Source: Flavobacteriales bacterium
Lineage (GTDB): Bacteria; Bacteroidota; Bacteroidia; Flavobacteriales_G; Salibacteraceae
DNA length: 64,000 nucleotides
Assembly (NCBI GenBank): GCA_018660685.1
Contig: JABJJW010000004.1
Span: 116,373 to 180,372 of the forward strand
Direction of reading: 5' to 3'
Position 1 is the first letter of the stretch; each line of letters opens with the position of its first letter. Shown here one piece after another: positions 18,661 through 27,717 of the stretch. The position numbers and the translations under genes were made by a program. The notes beneath the pieces were generated by a model that did no database searches, was not told the DNA's origin, and saw only the letters and a program-made list of their open reading frames with translations.

Positions 18661-19104
18661 GTGAAACCACAGTTATTAGAGCATATCCTAAAGTTGGCTG
18701 AAGAACGAAGAGCATCGGCGATGGACACGTTGGCGGAATTAAAACTCGCTCGTGACAATGAATCAAAAAGCAGCGCTGGTGACAAACACGAGACTGGCCG
18801 CGCCATGGTTCAGGCCGAAATACAGAGAGCAGAGGAAGTATTAGCACAGGCTGAATCACTGACGTATATGTTGGAAAGCATTGAAATCAAGAAGCAGTTC
18901 ACAGCCGTGGAAAAAGGTGCTTTGCTTAAAGTGAATGGAGCGCTCTATTTTGTCTCTGCTGGATTGGGTATGGTTGAGATCCTCAAGCAGGACGTGTATT
19001 GTATTTCACTCGGCTCCCCTCTCGGAATCTTGATGGTCGGAAAAGAATTCGGAGACGCTTTCGATTTCCGCGGAAAGAGCATGAAGATTGAGTCGATTGA
19101 ATGA
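18661..19104 (+). CDS. GreA/GreB-like C-terminal domain protein (often mislabelled 3-oxoacyl-ACP synthase)
   Basis: 147 residues from a GTG start; no ATG is available upstream. An N-terminal coiled-coil-like helix with AGDKHETGRAMVQAEIQRA is followed by a small beta domain (GALLKVNGALYFVSAGLG, SPLGILMVGKEFGDAF). This is the layout of a short GreA-like protein of Flavobacteria. Databases often call it 3-oxoacyl-ACP synthase, but no thiolase-fold catalytic residues are present. A role in transcription or as a small adaptor is only an inference. It stands alone, with rpmE2 converging. Confidence 0.75.
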   Translation: MKPQLLEHILKLAEERRASAMDTLAELKLARDNESKSSAGDKHETGRAMVQAEIQRAEEVLAQAESLTYMLESIEIKKQFTAVEKGALLKVNGALYFVSAGLGMVEILKQDVYCISLGSPLGILMVGKEFGDAFDFRGKSMKIESIE

Positions 19105-19139
19105 CATAATTTAATTGCGATTCCCACAATTTAGGTCAT

Positions 19140-19166
19140 AAAAAAAGCCCCGACGATGTCGAGGCT
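19140..19166 (-). terminator. Rho-independent terminator for rpmE2
   Basis: On the minus strand AGCCTCGAC pairs with GTCGGGGCT across a 3-base loop, followed by a run of 7 T (19140-19146). It lies 22 bases past the L31 stop. Confidence 0.9.
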
Positions 19167-19187
19167 CTCAATGTTGTTGGTCGAAGA

Positions 19188-19496
19188 CTATGCTTCTTCC
19201 TTGTTTTCTTCTGGCTGTGCATCTTCAGGTTGAGCATCAACCTTTTTGATGTGCTTTTGGTAACGAGTACGGAACTTGTCGACACGTCCAGCGGTATCAA
19301 CCAATTGAAGCTTACCAGTGTAGAATGGGTGAGATTTAGAAGATATCTCCAACTTCACCAATGGATATTCATTTCCATCTTCATGTTCAACCATCTCCGA
19401 AGAAGGTGCGCAAGATTTGCATACAAACTGGAAACCGTTGCTCATGTCTTTAAAGACAACTAATCTGTACTCTTCTGGATGAATTCCTTTTCTCAT
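19188..19496 (-). CDS. rpmE2: 50S ribosomal protein L31 type B
   Basis: 102 residues. Large-subunit ribosomal protein. It begins MRKGIHPEEYRLVVFKDMSN and contains FVCKSCAPSS and the conserved SSKSHPFYTGKLQLVDTAGRVDKFRTRY. The zinc CxxC pairs of type A L31 are not complete (CKSC is the only pair), in line with the type B form. The acidic tail (PEDAQPEENKEEA) is a lineage-specific extension. It has its own strong -7 box upstream and a strong terminator, so it is a single-gene unit. Confidence 0.95.
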   Translation of the reverse strand: MRKGIHPEEYRLVVFKDMSNGFQFVCKSCAPSSEMVEHEDGNEYPLVKLEISSKSHPFYTGKLQLVDTAGRVDKFRTRYQKHIKKVDAQPEDAQPEENKEEA

Positions 19497-19516
19497 AACT
19501 TAAAAAATTCGGGCTG

Positions 19517-19524
19517 CAAATATA
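19517..19524 (-). promoter_or_regulatory. -7 element TATATTTG for rpmE2
   Basis: Exact match to TAnnTTTG on the minus strand, followed by CAG. It ends 20 bases before the rpmE2 ATG, giving a leader of roughly 14 bases. Confidence 0.65.
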
Positions 19525-19588
19525 GGAAGGTTATTAATTGATTCCTTCTGTTTCAATAAAAAAGATTTTCGCCCTAGACTGTGTGATA

Positions 19589-20143
19589 TCATTTCCTTAG
19601 ACGCTTGTAGTGATCTTGAACGTAGAAGCCAAAAAACGATTCCGATTTCACATGCTGAAACTCCAATCTGGTGGGTAAATCTCTGAAGAGTGGAATTCCG
19701 CCACCCAATACAACCGGGACAGTCGTGATGAACATTTCATCAATAAGGTCTTCTTTCATGAAACTATGGATCACTTGCCCGCCATCAACGTAGAGCTTGA
19801 GATGTCCGTTTTGGTGAATTTTTTCGAGCGCTTCGGAAAGCGAACCTAAGACTAATGTGACCTTATCTTGGAGGCGCTCCGGAACCTCACTTAAAGAATT
19901 GCTGAGCACATAAAGCGGCTTTAGATAGGGCCACGCACCATCATAATCTCGGACAAACTCGAAGGTCACGCGTCCCATGACGATGGCATCGACTTCTTCC
20001 ATCAACGCACCGAAACCCATGTCTTCTCCAGATGCATCTTCGGGTTTATTCTCATCGGGCTTGGGGTCAAGCCAGTCGATCTCCCCATTGGGACCAGCTA
20101 TGTAACCATCGAGACTTTTAGCTATAAACACCTTGTTCCACAT
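19589..20143 (-). CDS. Dihydrofolate reductase family protein (RibD C-terminal domain-like)
   Basis: About 184 residues. The NADPH-binding DHFR/RibD fold is seen in NKVFIAKSLDGYIAGPNGEIDWL at the start, DAIVMGRVTFEFVRDYDGAWPY in the middle and KLYVDGGQVIHSF...VLGGGIPLF near the end. The family includes many small reductases of unknown substrate and is not the folate enzyme itself. Several ATG codons lie close together (20143, 20149, 20152, 20158); MWNKVFIA is the best fit. It is flanked by single-gene units. Confidence 0.85.
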   Translation of the reverse strand: MWNKVFIAKSLDGYIAGPNGEIDWLDPKPDENKPEDASGEDMGFGALMEEVDAIVMGRVTFEFVRDYDGAWPYLKPLYVLSNSLSEVPERLQDKVTLVLGSLSEALEKIHQNGHLKLYVDGGQVIHSFMKEDLIDEMFITTVPVVLGGGIPLFRDLPTRLEFQHVKSESFFGFYVQDHYKRLRK

Positions 20144-20227
20144 ATCCATCATGATCATTATTCAATTGTCTCCTCGAATCAAATTCTTCATTGCAAAAAC
20201 GCAGGGCAATATATCATCATCTCCTCG

Positions 20228-20235
20228 TTTATTTG
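20228..20235 (+). promoter_or_regulatory. -7-like element TTTATTTG before the GTG-start lipoprotein gene
   Basis: Seven of eight positions match TAnnTTTG when n positions are ignored, followed by CAC. It ends 4 bases before the GTG at 20240, again pointing to a near-leaderless transcript. Confidence 0.4.
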
Positions 20236-20239
20236 CACT

Positions 20240-21682
20240 GTGAAGCGCATCCTGCTCATCATCATATTATTCGGAGCATTATTCTCCTCGTGTCGTCGTG
20301 ATCAAGTGTTTGATGGCAAAGCCACATTGGAATTCAGTACAGACACCGTGTTCTTTGATACTGTCTTCACGACCACTGGCTCCCTCACAGAGCGCCTCAA
20401 AATCTACAATCCGTACGACAAGACCGTAGAAATTTCCAGCATTCATGTCGAAAACGGCACCCCTTCAAACTTCAAACTCAATGCAGACGGGTTCACAGGA
20501 AAGGAAGTGCGCGACCTGGAGATTCCGCCATTCGACAGTATTTATGTTTTTGTTGAAGTCACGGTGGATCCAAACGGAGGAAATGGACCCATGATCCTCG
20601 AGGAAAACCTCGTTGTGCAGACCTCACAAAACATACAAGGCGTCAAGCTGGTTGCTTGGGGACAAGACGCATATTTCTATCCATCGCTCAGTTTTGGCGA
20701 CTCTGATGGCGACGGCATCGGTGATCAGTGGGAACTACCCACAGACAAACCAATTGTCTTCTATGGCTATTCCATTGTTGATACCGGAGCCATTTTAACC
20801 ATTCCTTGTGGAGCAAGAGTGCACTTCCATTCAAATAGCGGATTGATCGTGGGCGACAATGCAACGCTTCAAATCTTAGGATGCGAGAACAATCCGGTCA
20901 TCGTGCAAGGCGACCGGTTGGAAGATTATTTTGAAGACGTACCTGGTCAGTGGGGACAGATCTTTGGGGGCATTTACCTCACCCAGACAAGTAAGGACAA
21001 TGTCATCCGAAATGCGATTATTAAGAACGGAACCGTTGGAATTACCATCGACTCCAACATCAATGAGAACCCAACACTGCTACTCGAAAACACCCAGATT
21101 CTCAACATGAGTTTCATTGGCATTCGAGGGCAGGATTCAAGAATCGTCGCAAATAACACGGTCGTTGCGAATTGTGGTGATCACGCCGTTGCCCTTCAAT
21201 ATGGTGGCGACTATGAGTTCAACCACTGCACGTTTGCGAACTACTGGTCCGGTAATCCAAGGAGCAAAGCCACATTATTGCTCAACAATCATTTCAAGGA
21301 TCGCGATGGAGCCACGCGCGTCAGAGATTTCAATGCGACATTCACGAACACCATTGTCCATGGCTCGTTGGATGAAGAGGTGGAAATTGATAATGAGGAC
21401 GGAGAGGATTTCCTCTACTATTTTGATCACTGTGCACTCAAACGAGACACAAACGAGTTGGAAGATCCAGAACACTATGCAGACATCATTCTCAACCCCA
21501 GTTCACCTGTCGTAGACGGTGTGACCAAAAACCCATTGTTTGACGATGTGAGCATGGACTATCGCCTCTTCCAGCAAAGTCGCGCAGTCAACAAAGGAGT
21601 CGTTACAAGTCTTCTTGCTGATTTGGAAGGAAGTGCTAGAGATGCCACACCGGATATCGGTGCCTACGAATTCACTCCTTAG
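20240..21682 (+). CDS. Surface lipoprotein with right-handed beta-helix (choice-of-anchor Q type)
   Basis: 480 residues from GTG. The lipoprotein signal RILLIIILFGALFSSC puts the lipidated Cys near residue 18. An N-terminal beta-sandwich (FFDTVFTTTGSLTERLKIYN) is followed by the acidic, calcium-type segment GDSDGDGIGDQWELP near 155, then a parallel beta-helix (LQILGCENNPVIVQGDRL, NTVVANCGDHAVALQYGGDY), ending in ATPDIGAYEF, a mark of this family. Probably displayed on the cell surface, where it may bind polysaccharide; no catalytic residues are evident. Its 3' end overlaps the converging CoA-binding gene by 4 bases. Confidence 0.8.
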   Translation: MKRILLIIILFGALFSSCRRDQVFDGKATLEFSTDTVFFDTVFTTTGSLTERLKIYNPYDKTVEISSIHVENGTPSNFKLNADGFTGKEVRDLEIPPFDSIYVFVEVTVDPNGGNGPMILEENLVVQTSQNIQGVKLVAWGQDAYFYPSLSFGDSDGDGIGDQWELPTDKPIVFYGYSIVDTGAILTIPCGARVHFHSNSGLIVGDNATLQILGCENNPVIVQGDRLEDYFEDVPGQWGQIFGGIYLTQTSKDNVIRNAIIKNGTVGITIDSNINENPTLLLENTQILNMSFIGIRGQDSRIVANNTVVANCGDHAVALQYGGDYEFNHCTFANYWSGNPRSKATLLLNNHFKDRDGATRVRDFNATFTNTIVHGSLDEEVEIDNEDGEDFLYYFDHCALKRDTNELEDPEHYADIILNPSSPVVDGVTKNPLFDDVSMDYRLFQQSRAVNKGVVTSLLADLEGSARDATPDIGAYEFTP

Positions 21683-22041
21683 TACTGATTTGTTCTCAGC
21701 AGAACAAGCGTGCAAGCCTCGGTTGTTTCAATTCCTTCCGCATGAGCTCTTTGAGCTAATTCAATATTCTCAGTTCCAGGATTAAAGATGATTCTCTTTG
21801 GATGGAGACCGATGATGTAATCGTAGTGCTCCTCTTGATTTTTCGGGTTTAAATACAGCGTAAGCGTATCAAGATTTTCAATCTTCTCTGGCCACTGCTT
21901 AATCACATCCATGTCGTTGATGTGACCATCTCTCCTTCCTAATGCCACTACTTCATGGTCATATTCGTCCAACAAACGAACCGCCATGTTGCTGTATCGC
22001 ATCGGATTCTCACTTGCCCCGATTACTGCTGTCTTCTTCAC
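21679..22041 (-). CDS. CoA-binding domain protein
   Basis: 120 residues, a single Rossmann-like CoA-binding domain as in succinyl-CoA synthetase alpha: KKTAVIGASENPMRYSNMAV at the start and PKRIIFNPGTENIELAQRA in the second half, ending in an EACTLVLLRT segment. The family is widespread and of unknown function. The ATG overlaps the stop of the upstream repressor-like gene by 4 bases, so the two are co-translated. The 3' end overlaps the plus-strand lipoprotein gene. Confidence 0.88.
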   Translation of the reverse strand: MKKTAVIGASENPMRYSNMAVRLLDEYDHEVVALGRRDGHINDMDVIKQWPEKIENLDTLTLYLNPKNQEEHYDYIIGLHPKRIIFNPGTENIELAQRAHAEGIETTEACTLVLLRTNQY

Positions 22042-22820
22042 TTCAATTTTCCTTCTATCCTGCTCAATCTGTCTTGAATTTCTTTGAGCTCCTCGGTTGA
22101 TTGAGGCGCTGAGAAATTTCCATTGAAGTCTAAATCCAACAGCGTCATTCCGACTGCCTTCCAGACTTCAATCACATCTTGCAGCTTTACATTGTATGTA
22201 TCAAAGCTTGGATTATCTGATTTCAGGGTCAAAACTCCGTCCATGATGTTATTAAGGACGCGCTTGAAGACAATTCCTTCCGAACGACTCACAATTATGT
22301 AGAGTTGATCATTCTTGATGTCATTCCAATTCTGAATATATGTTCCCATGATGTACGATCCAGAGGGAATCGGGATCATACTGTCTCCTTGGATTTGGAA
22401 TACTCTATACGTTCGATCCTGCGGTAGTTCAGGATAGGGCATTGCAAACGTCGGCAAGGCCTCTATGAACTCAACATCGCCGTAGCCATTTAAATAGCCA
22501 GCAGCTGCTTTTACAGGGACGATGGTCGTCGTTTCGCGGTCATCCTCTTGACGTACAGTGATTGGTAAGATGCGCAAAGCCTTCCCCTCGATGTCTGGAC
22601 TTGATCCTTCGTCATTTTCGAGATCCATGGTGATAAAGGCATCCAAGTCAAGATTGAATTTGACACAGACCAATTGCATGAATGAAATTCTTGGATCAGC
22701 CCGTCCCTCTTCGTATGCGCCAATTAAGGAGCGTTTCACACCGAGTTGTCGAGCGAGCTCTTCCTGAGTCCAGCCTTTCTGTTTTCTAAGAAATCGAATG
22801 TTTTGAGGAATGAAATGCAT
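22038..22820 (-). CDS. XRE-type HTH regulator with LexA/S24-like peptidase domain
   Basis: 260 residues. Residues 1-60 form a helix-turn-helix (NIRFLRKQKGWTQEELARQL, then GVKRSLIGAYEEGRADPRIS). The C-terminal half is a LexA/CI-type S24 domain with S147 in QIQGDSMIP and K186 in EGIVFKRV, the right spacing for the Ser-Lys dyad. An Ala-Gly at 107-108 (VKAAAGYLNG) sits where such repressors self-cleave. The family includes SOS and phage repressors, but the neighbours are chromosomal genes. It probably controls its own operon or a stress response. Confidence 0.82.
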   Translation of the reverse strand: MHFIPQNIRFLRKQKGWTQEELARQLGVKRSLIGAYEEGRADPRISFMQLVCVKFNLDLDAFITMDLENDEGSSPDIEGKALRILPITVRQEDDRETTTIVPVKAAAGYLNGYGDVEFIEALPTFAMPYPELPQDRTYRVFQIQGDSMIPIPSGSYIMGTYIQNWNDIKNDQLYIIVSRSEGIVFKRVLNNIMDGVLTLKSDNPSFDTYNVKLQDVIEVWKAVGMTLLDLDFNGNFSAPQSTEELKEIQDRLSRIEGKLK

Positions 22821-22891
22821 TTGCTAAGAATCTTATCAATCCAAATATAGTGACAAAGTGAATCGACTTGATAATTGTTGATGGAAAAGCT

Positions 22892-23191
22892 CTACCCCTG
22901 TCCTTTCAACAGCCGCTCCAGCGCATCCAAGTGGTTGGAAAAGGCAACCTTCCCTTCCGCCGTAATTTTAAATGAGGTGTTGGGTTTCTTCCCAACGAAG
23001 CGCTTTCGAATTTCAATAAATCCACGCTTTTCAAGCGCGGCAATATGGCTGGCCAGATTTCCATCAGTCACATCCAATAGATGCTTCAGCTCGTTGAACT
23101 CAACCCAGTCGTTGACAATCAACACGCTCATCAGGCCTAACCGTATTCTACTTTCAAAGGCCTTATCCAACTGATGGATGATGCCTTTCAT
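22892..23191 (-). CDS. Winged-helix transcriptional regulator
   Basis: 99 residues starting MKGIIHQLDKAFESRIRLG. A compact winged helix: LKHLLDVTDGNLASHIAALE is the recognition part and RGFIEIRKRFVGKKPNTSFK the wing, as in MarR/ArsR-like regulators of Bacteroidota. The frame extends 33 codons upstream, but ATG 23191 overlaps the stop of the membrane gene (ATGA), which fixes the start. This family is usually paired with a small membrane protein, as here. Confidence 0.85.
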   Translation of the reverse strand: MKGIIHQLDKAFESRIRLGLMSVLIVNDWVEFNELKHLLDVTDGNLASHIAALEKRGFIEIRKRFVGKKPNTSFKITAEGKVAFSNHLDALERLLKGQG

Positions 23192-23832
23192 CGATCGTGG
23201 CGTATGTACATTAAGATTCCGTAAACAATGTGAAGAACTCCAAACCCAATGGCCCAGAATATCAGTCCATATCCCAGCAAGAGCAAACATGCTAAGCCAA
23301 GAATGACTTCAGAAATTCCGAGATAGCTGATTTCTTCTAAACTGAACCGACCGGCATTGATCAAGGCAAGTCCATAAAAGATCAATGTGCTCGGAGCAAT
23401 CAGCCCAATGAGGCCATGATAGAAAAGCAGGATGCAAAACAAGCCTCCTACTCCCACAGGAATGGCCAGGTTTCTCAACATATGACGACTATATGGCCCC
23501 CACAATGCCTGACCGTGTCGTGCTGCTTTTCTCTTGGTGAAGTAGTACGCCACCGCAACGGAGACAATCAATACAATCAGCGCATCCAGTAAAAGGAACA
23601 TGGCCACGTCCGTGTCGATGTTGACAATGTTCCCCGTTCCAAAAGGCGTGTCTTCATCCCTCACTGCCCATGGCGCTAGGTTTACCCGCCAGTAAGCTGC
23701 TGCGGCGCCAATAAGGGCGAAAATTCCGCTGAAAACGCCCGCGAGTCCGCTGAGCGAAATAAATCGGCTGCTCTTTTCCATGAGGGATTTAATGTCCTGC
23801 AGCGCACTAAGTGAGTCAGTTAAGTCGTTCAT
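23188..23832 (-). CDS. Multi-spanning membrane protein of unknown function
   Basis: About 214 residues from ATG 23832 (MNDLTDSLSALQDIKSLMEK); an in-frame TTG 21 bases earlier is less likely. At least six hydrophobic segments: GLAGVFSGIFALIGAAAAYW, VAMFLLLDALIVLIVSVAVA, LAIPVGVGGLFCILLFYHGL, GLIAPSTLIFYGLALINAG, YLGISEVILGLACLLLLGYG and FWAIGFGVLHIVYGILMYI. It is coupled by a 4-base overlap to the winged-helix regulator, which suggests that the regulator responds to, or controls, this protein. Function unknown. Confidence 0.8.
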   Translation of the reverse strand: MNDLTDSLSALQDIKSLMEKSSRFISLSGLAGVFSGIFALIGAAAAYWRVNLAPWAVRDEDTPFGTGNIVNIDTDVAMFLLLDALIVLIVSVAVAYYFTKRKAARHGQALWGPYSRHMLRNLAIPVGVGGLFCILLFYHGLIGLIAPSTLIFYGLALINAGRFSLEEISYLGISEVILGLACLLLLGYGLIFWAIGFGVLHIVYGILMYIRHDR

Positions 23833-23919
23833 ATTATTCACTTTGAATTTCAAAGTACGTGAATTTTAAGATTTGGCCAACCTATTGGCACGGTTTCAGT
23901 CTTTATTTTTAGCAGTTCT

Positions 23920-26900
23920 ATGAGCATCCGATCTCTTATCACCACACTTGTCCTCTTTGCCTCCATTCACGGAGTTGAAGCAGAAGGATTCATCCGGAAT
24001 GCTGGACAATGGGATGGCTCTTATGCTTACAAAATCAATATTCCCGGCGGCGCAGCATTTCTTGACGATGATGGAATTGTCTTCCATCTGGTTGATCAGC
24101 GATACAACGAAGCCATTCATCACGGCCAGAAAGACGTCCCGACAACTCGCAGACATCACGCTTTCAAAATTGAATTCGTCGGTAGCAACGATGGCATCAT
24201 CTACAAAGAAGAACGGCCAGCCGAGCACTATTTAAACTACTACCTAGGCAATGACCAAAGCGCATGGGTAACGGGTATTGTGCCTCAGAGCACTGTCATT
24301 TACCAGGATGTCTACGATGGTGTTGACTTGCATGTCATGGAGTTTGGTGCTTCGCTCAAGTACGAATTCCACCTAGACGAAGGGGTCGATCCATCCATCA
24401 TCAAACTACAATTTCATGGCCTCTCGGATCTTGATCTTTTGGACAACGGTGATCTGATGATGAGAACTGAGTTGCAAGACATCCGAGAAACCAAACCGGT
24501 CATCTACCAAACCCGAGGAGATAAGAAATACCAAGTTGAGGGGAGTTTTGAGCTAGTAAATGATTTGGTGACCTACTCTATTCCATCATACGATGAGCAC
24601 ATGCCCATGGTCATTGATCCAGAAATTATCTTTTCGACCTACAGTGGGTCTAGTTCGGATAATTGGGGATTCACAGCCGCGCCGGATCAAAGCGGCTTTC
24701 TATATGCGGGTGGAATCGTTCTCGGAACCGGATATCCTTCCACTCTGGGAGTATTCGACGCGTCATTTAATTCCGGAACCTATGATGTCGGCATCACGAA
24801 GTATGATACAACAGGTACGGCGTTGATCTTCTCCACCTACCTCGGCGGAGACGATGTTGAACAACCTCATAGTCTTATCGTTGACGAAGATGATAACCTC
24901 TATGTTATGGGCACTACAGGTTCGGACGACTTCCCAACGACGAATTCAGCATTTGATCAAAGCTTCAATGGAGGATCTTATTTTTCTGCAGATGGAGTCA
25001 GAACGATGGAAGATGGAGCAGACATTTTCATCACTCGGTTTAATTCTACAGGAACTGGTCTACTTGGTTCAACCTACATCGGAGGCGATGGAAACGACGG
25101 ACTGAATGACAACTCGACTCTCAGCTATAACTACAGTGATGAATTTCGAGGCGAGATTAATCTAGATGACGACAGTTCGGTCCTTGTCGCTACTTCAACC
25201 CAGAGCACCAACTTTCCTACCACCACCGGCTCCTTCGATCAGAATTCAAATGGCCTTCAAGATGGGGTTGTATTCAAGATGAATTCCAATCTCAATTCCA
25301 TGCTTTGGTCCGGCTACTTAGGTGGTCAAGGTGAAGATGCCTGCTACGGAGTTGATATTGCCTCTGATGGTTCGGTTTATGTGTGTGGCGGAACGAATTC
25401 AACGGATTTCCCAGGAACCAACAATGTGCTATACAGCTCTTTTCAAGGTGGAACCGTCGATGCTTTTATTGCGCATATCAGTGAAGACGGTGACGACCTT
25501 TTGGAAGCAACTTATTATGGCACTGGAGCATATGACCAGATCTATTTTGTTCAATTAGACCGTCAGGACCGACCAAATTTCTTCGGTCAAACAGAACATG
25601 GAGGAAGCGGTCTCATATTCAATGCGCAGTATTTCGATGCTGGAGGTGGACAAATTGTTGGGGTTCTCAATGCGGATCTAACAGCACGTGTTTGGACCAG
25701 CCAATTCGGAAGCACTCAAGGTCAACCTAACATCTCTCCTACTGCCTTTCTTGTAGACGTATGCAATCAAATGTATCTCAGTGGATGGGGAGGCGCACTC
25801 AACCAAAACTTTAGCAACAATGCTTCTGATGTAGCTGGTTTGGACGTAACCAATGATGCATTTCAATCTAGTCCAGACTTTAACAATTCGGATTTTTACT
25901 TGTGTGTCATCGCGTCTGATGGAAACACCTTAGAGTTTGGGACGTTTTACGGCGGCGCCATAACCCAAGATCATGTTGATGGAGGCACGAGTCGATTTGA
26001 TCGAAGTGGAAAAATCTATCAAAGCGTTTGTGCAAGTTGCGGCGGAGAAGATGATTTTCCAATTGTTCCTGATCCAGGCGCATGGTCAGAAACCAACAAC
26101 TCTGGAAACTGCAACAATGCCGTTTATAAAATCGACTTTGAATTGCCCATTGTCATTGCTGATTTCAAGGCACCTCCTAATGCCTGCGCCCCGTTTACAA
26201 CTACACTGCTCAACAATAGTGTCACCCAAAGCTCGACGACGTTTTCTTGGGATTTGGGCAATGGTCAAACTTCGACGGCAACGAATCCCAGTGTCACTTA
26301 CACCCAGAAAGGAACCTATACCATTCGTTTGATTGTTAATGACCCGACAAGTTGTAATCTTCATGACACGCTGGAGAAGGAGATCGATATTTACGTTGAC
26401 ACCAACTACGCCCTAACACCGATTGACACCTGTATAGGTCAACCCGTAGAATTGGGGCCAGATCCAAACGATTATACCGGATTGGGCAATGCTACAATAA
26501 GCTGGTTTCCTGCGAATCTTGTGAGCAATCCGAGCCTCTTAAACCCGTCAACTACGCTGTCCCAATCCACGCTTTTTAGATTGGTCATTGACTATGGTGG
26601 TTGTCAAGAAAGAATCCTACAACAGGTCAATATTGACCGATACCCAGTCTCGGCTTCTGATGATACGATCATATGCAGCGACTTCACTCCTTTCCAAGTT
26701 ACCGGAACTGCCTTTGGCGCAGCTCAACTTTACGAATGGTCCAACGATCCTACCTTCAACAACATTATAGGTACGGACAGTATTCTCCAGATCAACTCAT
26801 TGAACAATGCGCTGACCTACTTCTATTTAAGAACGACTAAACCAAATGGCTGTCAGATGTACGATACGCTGTTGGTGACATTGAGTGACCTAGACATGGA

Positions 26901-27717
26901 GTTGACGCCCGACACGTTGATCTGCAAGAATGAGGATGTGATGATTCAAGCGTCTTCCAGAAACCCATTGAATACCTTCAGCTACTATTGGACAACAGGC
27001 CGCTATTCCACAGATCCAAACGACTTTCTAACCGATACGAATAACAGCTTCTTGGATATCCAGCTGCAAGGCCCGCAGACGTATTATCTCATTGCAAACA
27101 GCACTGTTGTTCCGGGCTGTATTGCGAGAGACAGCATGAGGGTTTCGGTTTCGACCTTAGACAAACTGAGTGTTACAGCCTTCTCAGATCAGGACACAAT
27201 TTACAGAGGTGAATTGGTGCAACTCATTGGCACCCCAGAGAACTATGAGCATTATTGGTATAGTGTAGCTGGTGGGTCGAACACTCCTAACAATGGGTAT
27301 ATGGATGATTCGCTCCTCACGGATCCTACGGCTCGCACGAAGTACAATACAGATTACATCTATGTCGCGACGGATGTGGATAATGAGCAGTGCACCTTCC
27401 GAGATACGGTGAGCATCCATGTGAGGGAAATTGTTTGCGACACTCCAGAAGTGTTTGTTCCTACTGGTTTCTCACCAAATGGCGATGGAAACAATGACGA
27501 ACTCGTCGTTCGAGGGAGCAACATCAAAACCATGACTTTTCAGGTTTTCGATCGCTGGGGAAAGCAAATGTTTGAGTCGAACGATCCAGCAATTGGTTGG
27601 AACGGATTCATTGATGGTGTCCTGGCCACCAGAGGTGTGTATGTCTATCAGCTGGAAGCAACCTGTTTTGGTGACGTGCCCTACTATACAAAAGGAAACA
27701 TTACGCTGCATCGTTGA
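23920..27717 (+). CDS. Large T9SS cargo: SBBP repeats, PKD domain, gliding-motility-type C-terminal domain
   Basis: 1265 residues with a signal peptide (IRSLITTLVLFASIHGVEA). Residues about 24-230 resemble the DUF7948-type N-terminal domain (FIRNAGQWDGSYAYKINIPG). Then come SBBP-type beta-propeller repeats (ALIFSTYLGGDDVEQPHSL, GLLGSTYIGGDGNDGLND, SMLWSGYLGGQGEDACYG), a PKD domain (FSWDLGNGQTSTATNPSVTY) and Ig-like segments. The last ~90 residues are the CHU_C/type B sorting domain (VFVPTGFSPNGDGNNDEL, FDRWGKQMFESNDP). It is exported by the T9SS and should be found at the cell surface. First gene of a four-gene cassette. Confidence 0.9.
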   Translation: MSIRSLITTLVLFASIHGVEAEGFIRNAGQWDGSYAYKINIPGGAAFLDDDGIVFHLVDQRYNEAIHHGQKDVPTTRRHHAFKIEFVGSNDGIIYKEERPAEHYLNYYLGNDQSAWVTGIVPQSTVIYQDVYDGVDLHVMEFGASLKYEFHLDEGVDPSIIKLQFHGLSDLDLLDNGDLMMRTELQDIRETKPVIYQTRGDKKYQVEGSFELVNDLVTYSIPSYDEHMPMVIDPEIIFSTYSGSSSDNWGFTAAPDQSGFLYAGGIVLGTGYPSTLGVFDASFNSGTYDVGITKYDTTGTALIFSTYLGGDDVEQPHSLIVDEDDNLYVMGTTGSDDFPTTNSAFDQSFNGGSYFSADGVRTMEDGADIFITRFNSTGTGLLGSTYIGGDGNDGLNDNSTLSYNYSDEFRGEINLDDDSSVLVATSTQSTNFPTTTGSFDQNSNGLQDGVVFKMNSNLNSMLWSGYLGGQGEDACYGVDIASDGSVYVCGGTNSTDFPGTNNVLYSSFQGGTVDAFIAHISEDGDDLLEATYYGTGAYDQIYFVQLDRQDRPNFFGQTEHGGSGLIFNAQYFDAGGGQIVGVLNADLTARVWTSQFGSTQGQPNISPTAFLVDVCNQMYLSGWGGALNQNFSNNASDVAGLDVTNDAFQSSPDFNNSDFYLCVIASDGNTLEFGTFYGGAITQDHVDGGTSRFDRSGKIYQSVCASCGGEDDFPIVPDPGAWSETNNSGNCNNAVYKIDFELPIVIADFKAPPNACAPFTTTLLNNSVTQSSTTFSWDLGNGQTSTATNPSVTYTQKGTYTIRLIVNDPTSCNLHDTLEKEIDIYVDTNYALTPIDTCIGQPVELGPDPNDYTGLGNATISWFPANLVSNPSLLNPSTTLSQSTLFRLVIDYGGCQERILQQVNIDRYPVSASDDTIICSDFTPFQVTGTAFGAAQLYEWSNDPTFNNIIGTDSILQINSLNNALTYFYLRTTKPNGCQMYDTLLVTLSDLDMELTPDTLICKNEDVMIQASSRNPLNTFSYYWTTGRYSTDPNDFLTDTNNSFLDIQLQGPQTYYLIANSTVVPGCIARDSMRVSVSTLDKLSVTAFSDQDTIYRGELVQLIGTPENYEHYWYSVAGGSNTPNNGYMDDSLLTDPTARTKYNTDYIYVATDVDNEQCTFRDTVSIHVREIVCDTPEVFVPTGFSPNGDGNNDELVVRGSNIKTMTFQVFDRWGKQMFESNDPAIGWNGFIDGVLATRGVYVYQLEATCFGDVPYYTKGNITLHR

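Noticed and set aside
18661..19104. 3-oxoacyl-ACP synthase annotation commonly given to this protein family
   Set aside because: 147 residues without the Cys-His-His/Asn thiolase-fold catalytic set; the layout is GreA-like.
22038..22820. Reading the S24/HTH protein as a prophage repressor marking a phage
   Set aside because: No integrase, structural or lysis gene is near; the neighbours are ordinary chromosomal genes and it is coupled to a CoA-binding protein.
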